Assembly: GCA_020466095.1 (NCBI GenBank)
Contig: CM035807.1
Span: 82,298,241 to 82,362,240 of the forward strand
DNA length: 64,000 nt
Direction: 5' to 3'
From: Chlorops oryzae
Lineage: Eukaryota; Arthropoda; Insecta; Diptera; Chloropidae
Shown: in pieces, positions 48,360-59,760 of the stretch
Position numbering within the stretch: position 1 is the stretch's first letter
Layout: every line of letters begins with the position of its first letter
Program-made: the position numbers and the translations under genes
Notes under the pieces: model-generated
Database searches by the model: none
The model's input: only the letters and a program-made list of their open reading frames with translations
Told to the model about the DNA's origin: nothing

Positions 48360-48530
48360 TAAAGGTTTGGAAAGGGGCTTGCTAAGAAAGATTTTTGGAA
48401 GTTATTTAGAGGACACTGCGCAACTGGAACCTTAAAATCGGTTGCTAGAGTATTTTAAGGTAGCAAAAAAATCAAAAAGACTTTAAGCTCCCTTTCAGGG
48501 GGCCGCAGTTGGCTATGCCCTTTTGAAAGG
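48360..48530 (+). repeat. GGACACTGC repeat family copy
   Basis: Order of blocks: GGGCTTGCTAAGAAAGATTT, GAGGACACTGCGCAACTGGA, a TTTTAAGGTAG block, then CCCTTTCAGG near the right end. The same blocks occur at 25500-25655 (plus) and, inverted, at 29507-29665. Origin unknown. Confidence 0.6.
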
Positions 48531-48694
48531 CTACTCCCCTACTTTTTTTATTTTCAAATATTTCTAGCATTGATTTGTATCCGGTTTTTCTGGAGCATAT
48601 CTATCGTGTAAAAACAGGATTGGGTGTAGAGAAATTACTGCAGAAAATTCTAACTCGCACCAGTAGGTTGTGTGGACCATATGACCTAAATATA

Positions 48695-49065
48695 CAGGGT
48701 GTTCCGTTTGTGAAGGTCAACCGGTCGGGAGCTGGTAGATGAGGTCAGAATTAACAAAAAATCGTATGGGGGAAGCGGTTGCAAATGCAGCCCTGAGGAG
48801 TTATAGGGCCGTAAAGATTTTAGTCAATAAGTCGAGAAAAATAACTCTCCCACGATAATGGTTCATCGTAGAAAAAAAACTTAAATGCAGTTGGAAAGCC
48901 AATTGTATGTGCTTTAAGCAAAAATTAAATTGATGATAAAAATCTGACCCATTGAGTGAAAAATAAACGGTCAAAGTGAAAAATACTAAAAAAACGTGTT
49001 ATTTTTTTTTATGTTGGAAGCCATTTTGGTATGAAAAGTGTCCAATTAAGACCCAAATTTTTTAT
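48695..49065 (+). repeat. Dispersed repeat starting ACAGGGTG, copy 2
   Basis: Starts ATACAGGGTGTTCCG and follows the same order of blocks as the inverted copy at 9880-10325, including GCAAATGCAGCCCTGAGGAG, GCCAATTGTATGTGCTTT and GTGTCCAATTAAG. Confidence 0.65.
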
Positions 49066-52000
49066 TTTATTCAAAATGCTGTATCGATTTCCTTGAATTT
49101 GGTACCCCATATGTCTAACAAATTTTTTGAAAATAATATGAGAAAATTAGTGTGAGTTTCGCTGGGGCAGTGGTTAATGATGAGAGAAGAAAGCCTGAAA
49201 TTTTGACCCGGGATTTTGATAACTTCGATACCCACAGTAAAGATAAAATTGGCAGTCTTACTGGGAATTCACTCAGTGTCATCGAGTTACGGCCACTTTC
49301 TCAGGCGTTGTTGAGCGATTTTTAAAAATTGTATCTTAATCGATGTTCAGCCCGTATATGTATCTAAATGAATATCCCCCGGGAATTTTTTTTCCAGAAA
49401 AAGTAGTAGTTCTAAATGCCAAATTGCTTAAAAATATTTGCAATTCTTGCTCCCTTTATATCCCCTTCCAAGGGTGGTTCGAATGGTATATTTTTTTTTC
49501 AAATCCGCAGGGAAAAATTCCCTGGGAAAGTTTAGAACCTGGCTGATAATAAAAATTTTCTATTGAGATTGTTTTTCGCTATCAATTCCTCTTCATATGA
49601 AACGAAATCCTTGAATATTGTTCGTTAAGAGGTAAAGCTTAAGAAAGCAACTCAATTGAAATCAATGATACGAGTGCACACTGGACTCGTTGAATGCGGA
49701 AAGGAAACGTTGATTTCTGATTGATGTTGATTCACCTCGGATGAAGTTGGAAAAATATTTTCTATCACTGCTTCGATTTGCATTCGACGCTGTTCTTGCC
49801 ATCGTTCTCGTCCCCCCTGAGGCCACAACACGAACAGCCTTAACCCACGATCCATAAATTATACATGACACAGCCGTGGCTGAGAGGTAAAATCGGCAGC
49901 AGGAGTACCTACAAGCAGCAAAATACGAGTATCAAGTGATTGAAAGCAGCGTGAAGTGATGTTGTTCCCGGGCTCTTTTGAGCGAAGTGCATGATGGCAT
50001 TGGAGTCGGTTCGTTTAAGCATATTGCATTGCAATCAAGCAGTCGGTTGAAAAGCAGACAAGTGTCGATTGGAGAGTCCTTCGACGCGCTAATTAGTGTG
50101 TCTAGATGGAGAAAGGAATCGAATCGAATCGAATCGAATCGTGCACCAACCCAAGTTCCTTTGAAGAGTGAGAACTTGTGCTTGTGCTTGCTCGTGAACG
50201 TCATTTCAAAAAACTGATTGATTTCGCTTCAGTGAAAGAGAAAATTCCATGAAGAGGAATTTCAAGGACTTATTTCTTTTTTCTCGCCTTCGGTGTTCAG
50301 TTCAGTTCTGAACTTTCAATTGCAGCAAGTGTATCTACCGTCTTGCATGAGATCCACTTGTGAAGAGATGAAAACTCGTTAAGGTTTTTTTTTTCTTTCT
50401 TAGATGGATATATTTTGTATTTCCTTCTGTTAATAGAATGAAATATACTTAAAAGAAAATACACGCTTTAAGACCTTAAAGACTTGAAAGGGTATTCCAT
50501 TAGGGAAATTTCGTCTTCATAATGTACACAGAATTGTGTTGTTTGCTTACGCAACGTTGCTGCTCGCTTGATATGCAAAATGTTAATGAAGCGTATTGAA
50601 GCAAACTTTTCCGGAAAATAGTTCCTGGCTTTCGTGTCATTGTTGTTTGGAAAGCTGTAAAAGAGTAAAGCAAAAATGCTTCATTAAATTCTTGTAGCAA
50701 GCTTTACCTGCAATGTTTGCCTTTATTCTCACAAACATACACATATGCAAATGAGAATAGATCTCCTCCTGCTAACGATGGCATGCTTCATGAACCTTTG
50801 CAAACTAAGAAGTGTTAAACTTTAATATTTAATATTTAATATTAATAGTAAATTATATCCTTTGAAAGAATAAAGCCGACTTCACGTTTAATGCTATTGT
50901 TTATTTTTTATAGCAATTCAAAAATAAGACTTTTTAATCATTGAATTTGAAAAGCCTATGAAAAATTGCAATACGTCAGATATTGATAAAGTAGACGCGC
51001 TTTGTGTTCCCAGTAGCTAATATGCGTGCGTGTATGAATTGCTTTATCTCCCAAACTACTTTTGTGACCATTATTAAACTTATACAGTATAATTTCAACA
51101 TCTTAAGCCTTAAATAAAAAAAAATAAAAAAGGGCTAAGTTGTTTAAAGAAAGCTTTAAAGGTTGTACCTCCGATTTTACACTGAAAAAAATTATTTTTA
51201 AAATTTTTAAAAAATTATAAAAAAATTCAATAAATTTCCTTTACATACCATTACTTTTTGTTTTTGCAAAAAACAATTTTTTATTCGAAAAATTGCATGC
51301 AAAAAAACCTTATCTTTATTTTCGTCGATTTGTAGAAGCCTATATCTCGAAAACTAACAGCAAATACAACAAAAATTTTTTACCCCTTAATTCCATATCC
51401 TCTAGAGGATAAACTTTTTTTTCGTTGTCCGTTTCACGTGGAACGCCCCATATGTATGTATGTATATTCATCTGAAGTTTAATAAAAGTGCGATGGTCGT
51501 AGAGGAGCATATAAAAAAAAAAGGTTAGGTGAATGCCTAAAAGTGTACTTTTTCAATGACTGACGCTTTGGAGGTGACCTAAAGTCATCAGTTATTTTTG
51601 GAAATGTAAAACCATTTGGTGACCTTGGGATACTCGAGAGTGCCAGGTTTCTCCCCATATTATTATTTGACATGCTCGAGAAACTGTACCCTCTTGGGCT
51701 GATCTACTATAGCCAAGAATGTGTATAATTTTGAAAACTAAGCCTGAATCCTTTTACATGGTAGAACTGTTCCATAAAGGATTGTATAAAAAGTTGTAAA
51801 AAAAATAGGGGGAAAAAATAAAACTTAATTAACTTAAATTCAACCAAATAACTTTTTTTCAGGCATGCTCAAGAAATTGAATCCCCATAAAAAAAATTCC
51901 AAATAGATAAAATTTCGATTGAAATCGTATTGATTTCGAATTTTTTTTATTCGGATTCGATTTCTAGTGCATGCATGTTTAATCATCCTAATCCGTCCTT

Positions 52001-52252
52001 GGGAAAACAGACATGAATGCAGTCGAATTTCGCCTACTGCAGTCTTTAAGGTTCAATGCAAGAAGGAACGCTTTGAAGATTTTCTTTTTCTAGTCGAAAT
52101 TCTAACATAGACTTCCTACCGTTTTTGACCTCCAAAAAAAGTCCTTCCCTGGAGCCAGTCTTCAATAGAACAATGGATCAATTTTTCTTATTCCGAATGA
52201 ATTTTCTTATTTGAATGAAAGGATCAATTAAAATTATTCATAAAAAAAAACT
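49066..52252. other. Non-coding stretch, possible untranslated exon
   Basis: At 49860-50330 the sequence is less AT-rich and full of AAGTG/GCAGC words typical of fly 5' untranslated exons. It contains a GAATC microsatellite (50116-50141). No start-plus-donor structure could be fixed. TACACTGAAAAAAATT at 51178 resembles the end of the TA-flanked element at 24751. Confidence 0.35.
50116..50141. repeat. (GAATC)n microsatellite
   Basis: Five tandem GAATC pentamers. Confidence 0.95.
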
Positions 52253-52258
52253 TTTATT
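52253..52258 (-). terminator. Poly(A) signal of the CFAP410 homologue
   Basis: AATAAA on the minus strand, about 56 bp beyond the stop codon (52316-52314) and within normal 3' UTR distance. Confidence 0.65.
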
Positions 52259-52313
52259 TCACTATTTTTTTTTCCCACAAACTCGAAAAGCTCAAGACTG
52301 AAGACAAAAAACG

Positions 52314-52937
52314 TTACTGTTTATCTTCATAAATATCCTGAATACGATGAATTATATTCTCCTGCAAGATCTCTAATGCCTCCAGGTCAAGTTCTTTGAC
52401 CAGAGAAATCACCGCCGAAAGTACATTCGATCGATTTTCGCCATTGTCCAAATAGGCAGGCTCACGCATTGGTGGCTCAGTGGGGCTTTCGAATCGTTGC
52501 ATGCCATTTTGATTTTGGGTACCATTGAAATATTTTGATTTTTCGATATCAATGGCTGTAACCGGAATATTATCGAGCACAGTTAAATTTGGTAATATGC
52601 TCAAGACGGTTGAACGATAATTGGGACCAAGCTCATTGCAAAATGGATTCTCATTCAGCCATACATTTCGGAGAAACGGAAGTGATCGAAGATGGAAGAG
52701 CTGCGTAACGTCGGTGATATTATTCCGGCGTAAATAAAGCTCCTTGAGACTCTTGCATCCGGTGAATGGTGCCAATGATGAAATGCTATTCACACTCATT
52801 GCCAGAACTTCAACGTAAATCAGATTGTTCACGGCCGAGACATCGGTGAGATTATGTCCACATAAATTCAATTCTTTGATTGAGGAAAGCGAAGATTGCT
52901 TGGCTCTTGTGACAATCATTTGTTCGGTTAATTTCAT
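52314..52937 (-). CDS. Cfap410: Cilia- and flagella-associated protein 410 homologue (LRR protein)
   Basis: An intronless 207-residue frame. Another in-frame ATG lies 28 codons upstream, but MKLTEQMIVTRAK matches the conserved N-terminus of CFAP410 (C21orf2), so the start at 52937 is chosen. Leucine-rich repeats fill residues 17-125: IKELNLCGHNLTD, VEVLAMSVNSIS, LKELYLRRNNIT, then the LRR-cap motif LPFLRNVWLNENPFC and YRSTVLSILPNLTVLD. After a polar linker (140-168), the C-terminal helix NVLSAVISLVKELDLEALEI (171-190) matches the conserved oligomerisation helix of the family. In vertebrates CFAP410 works in cilia and photoreceptors with NEK1 and SPATA7; in flies it would be expected in sensory-neuron cilia or sperm. 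The human protein is longer, mainly in the linker. Confidence 0.9.
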   Translation of the reverse strand: MKLTEQMIVTRAKQSSLSSIKELNLCGHNLTDVSAVNNLIYVEVLAMSVNSISSLAPFTGCKSLKELYLRRNNITDVTQLFHLRSLPFLRNVWLNENPFCNELGPNYRSTVLSILPNLTVLDNIPVTAIDIEKSKYFNGTQNQNGMQRFESPTEPPMREPAYLDNGENRSNVLSAVISLVKELDLEALEILQENIIHRIQDIYEDKQ

Positions 52938-53728
52938 TTTCGAAATTTTGTTCTTTTCTTTTTTTTTTGTTATGCACTTTTTACGTTCAAGGACTTGAGG
53001 AATTTTACAATTTAACTTCAATTTATGACAGTGCGCTTTAACACAACAAATTTAGCCAATATCAAGAAACTGAAAGATGCGCGACAAGAATTTATGTTTC
53101 TATTTTTGTAAAATGCATTTAAAAATGTTTGGAATTCCAAAATTTTATTTTGCGTTTTTTTTTTCTTCATTAAAAAATTTTCCTTATAGCTTGCTGCGAT
53201 AGTGTAGAGAAAGTGGAGAGTAAACGGTGCATATTCCAATTGTCTAGTGTCTTGTTCCTCTCATAGCGATTTGTGCCACAACAACTAATTTTAGTGAATT
53301 ATTCTGCAGTACACTCAAAGTTGTGAAACATTTTAGTAATCATTACATGAAAACTACAATAAAAAACGTTCCCCTTAACTGTTATGGGTGTTGCAGCTTT
53401 TTTGAGCAGAACTGGACAATGAATCATGCGATTGGAGCGAATTATCCTTCAAATTAAGGAAAATTCACATTAATTTTTTTGTATTTTTTATTTAGGCTTA
53501 AACTTTCAAATGATAGTATTCAGAAGAGTTTATACCAGGCTTATGAATTTTATATGAAAATTTTTGAATATTTCAAATATAGCAAAAGTAATTGATTGAG
53601 TTAAACTCTTCATGCCAGTTCAAATACCTTTGCTATATTTGAATTTTTGAAAAATTTTCACACACGAAAATAGTCGAAAAATTTCAACATTCGAAGCTCT
53701 TAAACCGAGTTGAAGACTACGATCCTAA
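52938..53728. other. Upstream region of the CFAP410 homologue
   Basis: AT-rich; the minus-strand 5' UTR and promoter are expected within the first few hundred bases. No TATA box or DRE was recognised. Confidence 0.3.
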
Positions 53729-54281
53729 TGTCATGTTCAGACGGCATTATGAATTAAGTAATTGGCTCCATGAATTACAAATGCGAATTAACCCGTTCAG
53801 ATGAGAGATTTGTAATTCGTTTTTGACGTTTTGTTTGAAAAGCAAAAGCCCAGTCGGAAAAATCCCCAATTCCAACGTAATGAAACTGTCTCAATATAAG
53901 TAAAACATTCTTTTGACCATGAAAATTTCTTTTGAAAAAGGGTCTGTTGTAGCCAGCTCTTGTTTTCTTGATGTTTTTACTAGAACAACATTGGAAAGAG
54001 CACTATTTGATCTCTTATGTCATGAGTGCAATAAATTCCGGCTGGGAGTATTTCTTTTCTTGCTGATTCCTTTTTCTGGTTTCGATAAATTCCGATAAAA
54101 ATTAGGGAAGGCACTGATTTTATCGTAATTCGGATCGTAATTTAAACTGAATTACGTTCGAAGGAGGTAATTCGGCTTGTCAAATTTTGTATGGCGTACT
54201 ATGTGATTCACAACGTGATTCGACTGTGAATTACGAATGGGGGCCGAATAACTTAATTCAGGTTGCCGTCTGAACATAGCA
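53729..54281. mobile_element. PIF/Harbinger-like MITE, copy 2
   Basis: TGTCATGTTCAGACGGCA at the left and the inverse of TGCCGTCTGAACATAGCA at the right, flanked by TAA on both sides (53726-53728, 54282-54284). Inner ends also pair (GAATTAAGTAATTGG against CCGAATAACTTAATTC). It shares termini and several inner blocks, such as a GAATTACGATCC-like word, with copy 1 at 1444-1971. Confidence 0.85.
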
Positions 54282-54798
54282 TAACAGTCAATTTCTTATC
54301 AAACAAGTTAAGATATTAGTTTTTAAAATCTATGGATAATTGAAGAAGTTATTGTATGTATAGTTTTCAAGTGAAGGAGTAAAAGCAAACTCAGAAATTA
54401 AAACTAAAAATTTAAGCCCTATAAAAAAATAGGTTGCGTACTTTTATAGCATTGACAGACACATGGTGTAAAGTCTATAGACTTCACACTGCAATGAAAG
54501 AAGTCTATGTTGGAGTGACACACTACAATTGATTGTGGATTTCTATTGTGGACTTCTTTAAAACAGCTGATAATTGAAAATTAAAACAACAAAAAAACAA
54601 TAAAAACATTTTGGTAGCATTTAGCCTCGATTTTATCTCAAAAGAATCCATGAAAATATCGTTTGTTTGTTATATAAATCCATACGATGGAATTAATTTC
54701 GTGCATTTCGCATAAATTACTTGAAATTTGAAAATTATAAATATCTGATTTCCGATAAAATAATCGATATTTCGTTTAATTTTGTGCAGCGTTGCCAT

Positions 54799-55896
54799 CT
54801 GGGATGGCATGTAAAAATTTTGATACGTTTTTTACACGTAATTTACGTATAAAACTTTACGTAAATTACATGAAAAAAATTAGTTTTTTACATCAATTTT
54901 GTAAAAAATGTGCCTTGTTATCGAATATAAAATATAAGTGTAAAAACTAGAGCTCGAAAATAAGTGTTATTTTGAATTTATTATATTCTTGAAAATAATG
55001 TGAGATACAAAATTGTAAAAGCTGTCCAAGGACATAACATACATATGATAAAAATCGATCCATCCGTCTCGTTGAAATCGCCAATTGAGATTTATTTTCA
55101 AGAATATAATCTCATGAAATTCAAAATAAAATTTTTTCCGAGTTCTGGTAAAAAAGAAAATAAAAATTAAATCCAGCTTTTATTTATTTAACGTCAATGA
55201 GACACGAGATCAGGAAGTATTTTTATTAAGAAAAGTAAAATGCTATGCATGTGATGGTTAATCGAGGTGACAGTTAAAAGAGACGGATAAACAAGGCTCG
55301 AAGCACAATTTGGTAACATCTTTTGTCATCATCGTCGGGTATGACATCGGCCGATCGCAGAGTGAAATAAATATTGACGAGTTTCTTCGATGTCTCGACA
55401 GAAAGCCTATTTCTGAGGTCATTGTGAACGTATCCCCATTGAGAAAAAAGGCGCTCCAGCTGCGCTGTTGATGCTGGGATTTTCAAAAATTTTATTGCAA
55501 ACTTTAACAAATCTTGATGATTTTGTTCAGCTGCGTAGTGCCAAAATGTTTTCGTATTTGTTATCTCTTTTCGTTGTAAGGCCTCAAAGGTTCCTTAATT
55601 TTGGGTAAACTAGCGGCATGACCCAAGGCCATTGGATTTAGCTGGTCGAAAATGTAGTCTTTCACTACTTGTTGCTGTTCTGGACTCAATGATCTCCGAT
55701 GTTTAACGCATTTTCGGTGAATATCGATCATCCTAAGGAATACATTAACAAATCAGCAGTTGTGAATAAAAAGAGTTGTATATTTGGTTATTTTTAAGTT
55801 TCATACATTTATTACATTTCGTACGTAAATTATGTAAATTTACGTTTTTAGTAAATTATATATTTTTATCAAAAACTTGTAATTATGCCATCCCAG
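54799..55896 (-). mobile_element. hAT element with CTGGGATGGCAT termini and 8-bp TSD
   Basis: CTGGGATGGCAT at the left and ATGCCATCCCAG at the right are perfect inverted repeats, flanked by an exact 8-bp duplication GTTGCCAT (54791-54798 and 55897-55904). Subterminal regions at both ends are rich in TTTACGTAAATT words. On the minus strand it carries the broken 3' part of a transposase (55274-55741). Confidence 0.93.
55274..55741 (-). pseudogene. C-terminal remnant of a hAT transposase
   Basis: Two minus-strand frames join across a one-base shift near 55590. The upstream frame (from about 55731) contains SLSPEQQQVVKDYIFDQLNP. The downstream frame contains TFWHYAAEQ, then the hATC dimerisation domain: FAIKFLKIPASTAQLERLF, SQWGYVHNDLRNRLSVE, KLVNIYF. 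The ASxAxxERLFS and LRNRLS cores are the most conserved part of hAT transposases. BED finger and catalytic core are missing, so this is a relic. It belongs to a different TIR family from the BED fragment at 4586. Confidence 0.88.
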
Positions 55897-56076
55897 GTTG
55901 CCATATCAATCTAAGAAGTCCACAATAAATCCTCTCTTTCAATGTACAAGTAGTGTGAAGTCTATAAAAAGTCTATGTTGGCTAAGGTAGACTTTTGAGA
56001 AATACCTATGTGTGTCACCTAGACTTCACACCATCATGGTGTAAAATACCTTGTATGTCTGTCAGTGCTTTTAAAG

Positions 56077-57933
56077 CTTAAATTTGTAAATTCAATGTCC
56101 CTTTGAACACTTCCAAGCTTGGTTTTCTTGAAGATATTCTTCTTCTTTTGAGAGATTTTACAAAAATTAATCAATCAATTAATCAATCAATTAATGATCC
56201 ATTAATATAATCAACGAATTATACAGCATTTCATTTCACTATATGACATAAGACCGGTCTTGAATAGTTCAACTGGAAGCTTGAAAGGACCTTTCTGCAA
56301 CCGTTTGAATCATACAAAAAAAAGTTACATTCACATCTCATGCAAATATTTCTTTCGATTTCTCTTCCACTTTTGATTGTGTGCCAAAAAAATTGAAGAA
56401 TAAAACGCTGCATTTATTTCGGTAATGGTGATGGTGATGGCAATGGCGATGGTGATGGCGGCAATTGCATTCGTGTTGGTGTAAAGCCGTTCGAGAAAAA
56501 AGTGCCTCGACAGGAAATAAAACACTCTGCTTGCCTAACAGCGGAAACGGAAAACTATGCGACAAAAAATCAACTGAGCGTGACTTTACAATTTTTAGCT
56601 TTTATTCAAAATGTGCGAACAACAATTGTTGTTGGCTATATTATCTAAAGGAAAGAACTTCTCAACGGTCTTAATTTGTTTTTTTCTTCTTTTCAGTCCG
56701 TTCCATTCCATTTCTTTAGGATTCTATTCAAAGTTTGAACATTGCAGAAATATATGGCTTCCTTAAAAACATTGTTGAGCAAATTTTTCAAAGAGGACAA
56801 TTTTTGTGTGCTCTTTTTTTTCATTGTTAAGAGCTTTTGAGTGTGTGATTTTATTAGTGATATATCTTATCACATCCGTTCGAAATTTTTATTATGTTAA
56901 TTTTTATCTTAAGAGAGACATTTTTTTTTATCTATTTCTTTTTTTTGGTTGAGTTAAGCTCAACAAAATGTGAAACGACCTGTTAACCTCAGAATGGAGT
57001 CTTTCGCAAGACTCCACTTCAACAGATTTTCTGTGTATGTTTGTACGTAAATATATATGTAAGGCATATGCCTGACAACGAAAAAAAAAATAAATAAATA
57101 GAAAACAACAGAATCTCAGTGCACTTTTTCAAAAAAATTGAGGAAGGTACCTACCTACAGTTCGAAAAAAATCCTTTATGTCACATACAATAGGCCAAAA
57201 GGAAGAGCAAAAAGAAAAAAAGAAAATCCATCGGAGAGAAGGACAAAACCGAAGCAATGAAGCAAACGGCAGTATGAAGCAATGAAAAATGTTTGTTGAA
57301 AGCGGAAAGTTGCTTGCTTTTCTTGACTTGGACAAATTTTCCAGTTCACATTGAATGCGTCAGTTCCACTGCTTCTGCTGCCGCCACAACCATGGAGAGT
57401 ATCAGCCGACAATACAATACAATGCAATACGATTGCAGAGGCAATACAATTTTCAGTTTGGAGTTTCTTTCTGTTTTTTTTTTTTTTTTTGTTATTTTCC
57501 CTTTTTTTTGCTTCTTCTTTGCTCTCATTTGGCTTGACAGATTCAGATAATTTTCGGTTTTGTAAAGCAAGTCAAAAGGCAGATGTAGTTCGGCTTTACT
57601 TGTTTGCTTGCTTTGATTCCGATTGCTTCGTGTTGTGTCTTTTTTGCGAAACTTGGGCAGTCTGCCATGTAAGTAGATGCCTTGTAGAAAAAAGCATTTG
57701 ACGTACCTATGCTTAAGCTTCGTTTCACTGTAACAGGATTAATGGGCAATATTTTCTTCACTGATACAAAGCGACGAATTCTTCATAACAATCAAAGATT
57801 TTCGGTCATTGCGAAAACGTTTTCGTGCAACTTAAAAAGAGATAAAAGTTTATAAATTTAGAAGAAAAAAAAAAAAAAATGAAAACTAAAAATTAGTGAT
57901 TGGAATTATTAAAAAATTAAGATATCGATAGAC
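56077..57933. other. Non-coding stretch
   Basis: No supported gene. It contains a GGTGAT-type hexamer tract at 56423-56462 and long T runs near 57475. Confidence 0.35.
56423..56462. repeat. (GGTGATGGC)-type short tandem repeat
   Basis: Imperfect GGTGAT/GGCAAT/GGCGAT hexamers, about 40 bp. Confidence 0.85.
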
Positions 57934-58139
57934 GGCCTCCGTGCCGAAGTTGGTTGAGATGCCAACTTACAAAGCGAGAGGCTCGGGGTTCAACTCCCAG
58001 CTGAGGTCGTGGATGTTTGTGTCATTTTTTCTGTTTCTATTCTTCTTGGCTTTCCCATTATTCGTGGTATCACAACGGGCCCATGTAAGGCCTACGTGTG
58101 TCACCCTTAACGGTAGCAGCCACACTAACCTAACTTAAC
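57934..58139 (+). mobile_element. tRNA-derived SINE (family A), copy 4
   Basis: TGCCGAAGTTGG (57942-57953) and GGTTCAACTCC (57987-57997) are the A and B boxes. The tail GTATCACAACGGGCCCATGT, then GCAGCCACACTAACCTAAC, is close to the apparent family consensus. Confidence 0.88.
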
Positions 58140-58239
58140 GATAAATTTTAAAATGCGACAAATGAAAGAGTTCGATCAATTTTGAATAAATGCCTATGCA
58201 CACCAAGAAGAAAAAGTCTCCCCGATCTCATTGAATAAT

Positions 58240-58798
58240 GTATACAGCGGCAAATGTCCCGCTGACATCATCGATGAAGTCACGGTGACTTTGGATCCGG
58301 TATGCATGACAATTTATATGACACTTTGCATGACATTTGTACAGGAGTTGGACAGTGAATTCACCGGTGACATTGTCATGCTAGGGGGTGCGATGGCGAA
58401 AAAAGCATTTGAGAGCAGCACATTTGATCTTTCCTCTCTAAATGTTACAATTTATAGAAATCCAGTTTGATAACTCTCTTCTTTGCCCTCTCTTTGAATA
58501 TTTCGAAAATTTTTGAAAATCTATTTTTAACAATTTTTGTTCGCCTCAGCCAGGGATCGAACCCGCGATCTTCGAATTCTGAGTCGAGCACTCATCATCT
58601 AATCCACTTCATGCTGACGCTGAACTGACGCGAAAACCTTATTTAAATTTCAGTAGCCAATGAGAGTTAAGCACATGAAAAGCATCCCTCCACGATGACA
58701 TGTCCTCCAAGATGTCGTGCATGACAATGTCACCTATATGTCATCTATGACATCACTGGTGAATTTGTCATGCAGGAGATAATTTTCCGCTGGGAAGT
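58240..58798. mobile_element. Possible DNA element with CAGCGG ends and ATGTCAT-rich arms
   Basis: CAGCGGCAAATGTCCCGCTG-like sequence at the left and TTTTCCGCTG at the right form a short inverted pair. Both arms are crowded with ATGACA/TGTCAT words, which continue to about 58990. An open frame at 58231-58470 is a by-product of these repeats. No target duplication was found, so the boundaries are tentative. Confidence 0.4.
58541..58633 (-). mobile_element. tRNA-like SINE head (family C)
   Basis: The minus strand has a perfect-looking B box GGTTCGATCCC (58563-58553) preceded, at tRNA spacing, by GTGGATTAGATGATGAG, an A-box-like stretch. It does not match the family A or B heads. The 3' extent is uncertain. 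Confidence 0.6.
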
Positions 58799-59138
58799 CA
58801 GGGTGACTTTTGATACGTAACGTATGACATATAGATGACCACGTTCTATAAAATTTCTTCACACAATACACTGACAGTGACGAATTTTCATGTGCTGTGG
58901 TAGGGGAAATATCGTAATATTCACAGATTAAATAATTCATATGAAACTCTCCTTTTCATGATGACATTTCTATACCTATATGTCATCGATAAAAAATTGA
59001 TGACTTTGCCGTGCAAGAGACATTTTTATTCATATTCCTCCATTGAGGCTCACAAAAAATCAACTGATTTCTTTAATGATATATCTAAAAATAAAATACT
59101 TCTTTATAATTGCTGAGAGCTCAGCTCAAATCTGGTTC

Positions 59139-59216
59139 TATCTCTCTCCTTGCGGACACTCCTCTTAAGCGGACATATTTTCCGGTCCCGTAGGTGTCCG
59201 CTTAAGAGAGACTCAA
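59139..59216. mobile_element. pogo-like MITE relic, copy 2
   Basis: Retains CTCTCTCCTTGCGGACAC, GGTCCCGTAGGTGTCCGCTT and AAGAGAGACTC from the family at 18933 and 60834. The CAGTGTA termini are gone. Confidence 0.75.
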
Positions 59217-59264
59217 TTATCTAACTAAGCTCAAGAAAATTATAGTGAAATGTTTAGACAACGC

Positions 59265-59752
59265 CAAGGACGTGAACCGGGTTGAAAATTTACCCGGTTC
59301 GGTTCGGCGGTTCGAACCGTGTTTTAACTTTTGGATTGGTTCGTCAAACCGGTTTTTCTACTTCTTTGAAACGGGATTTCGGTTCCGTTCATCGGTTCGG
59401 GAATTTCTCAAACTGAAATCTGTTAACACGTGTTCCCCCTTCTAACGCAATTTTTTACCGTTTCGGGTTAAAATTTGCACAATAAAAAGTTAGTGGTGGT
59501 TAACTTGCTCATATTAGGGATGGTATCGATACTAATTTCATCAGAATATCGACTTAGATTTTTTAAAATTTTGGCCTATGGGGTTGCAGGCAAACATAAA
59601 ACCCCGAGCCTTTACAAAAAGGGGTTCGGGTTGCGGTTCGGTTCAAACATTTGTGAAAAACTTTCGGTTCGGTTAATGGTTTGGTTCATCAGCAGATAAA
59701 AGCGGTTTTCCAGTCCAAAACGGGTTCGGTTCAAATCCGGTTCACGTCCCTG
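59265..59752. mobile_element. hAT-like MITE with CGGTTCGG subterminal arrays
   Basis: CAAGGACGTGAACCGG at the left and the inverse of CCGGTTCACGTCCCTG at the right are strong TIRs. Flanks GACAACGC (59257-59264) and GTCAATAC (59753-59760) match at five of eight positions, an eroded or absent duplication. Both ends carry repeated GGTTCGG words. A TAGGGATGGTATCGATA word at 59516-59532 echoes the termini of the 4390 hAT element and may be a nested relic. Confidence 0.75.
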
Positions 59753-59760
59753 GTCAATAC

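Larger units (their letters stand above)
54450..56067. mobile_element. Long-TIR element with ~9-bp TSD (Mutator-like?), host of a nested hAT
   Basis: Arms of about 110 bp (54450-54565 and 55910-56067) are inverted. The left begins CATTGACAGACA and the right inverted end reads CACTGACAGACA. Shared inner blocks include a GGTGTxAAGTCTA stretch and TTGTGGACTTCTT. Flanks CTTTTATAG (54441-54449) and CTTTTAAAG (56068-56076) differ at one base. Long TIRs plus a 9-bp duplication suggest a Mutator-like element, though no transposase remains. The hAT element 54799-55896 sits between the arms. Confidence 0.65.

Noticed and set aside
58231..58470. Frame rich in Met-Thr-Asp
   Set aside because: Produced by repeated ATGACA/TGTCAT words of a probable transposon arm.
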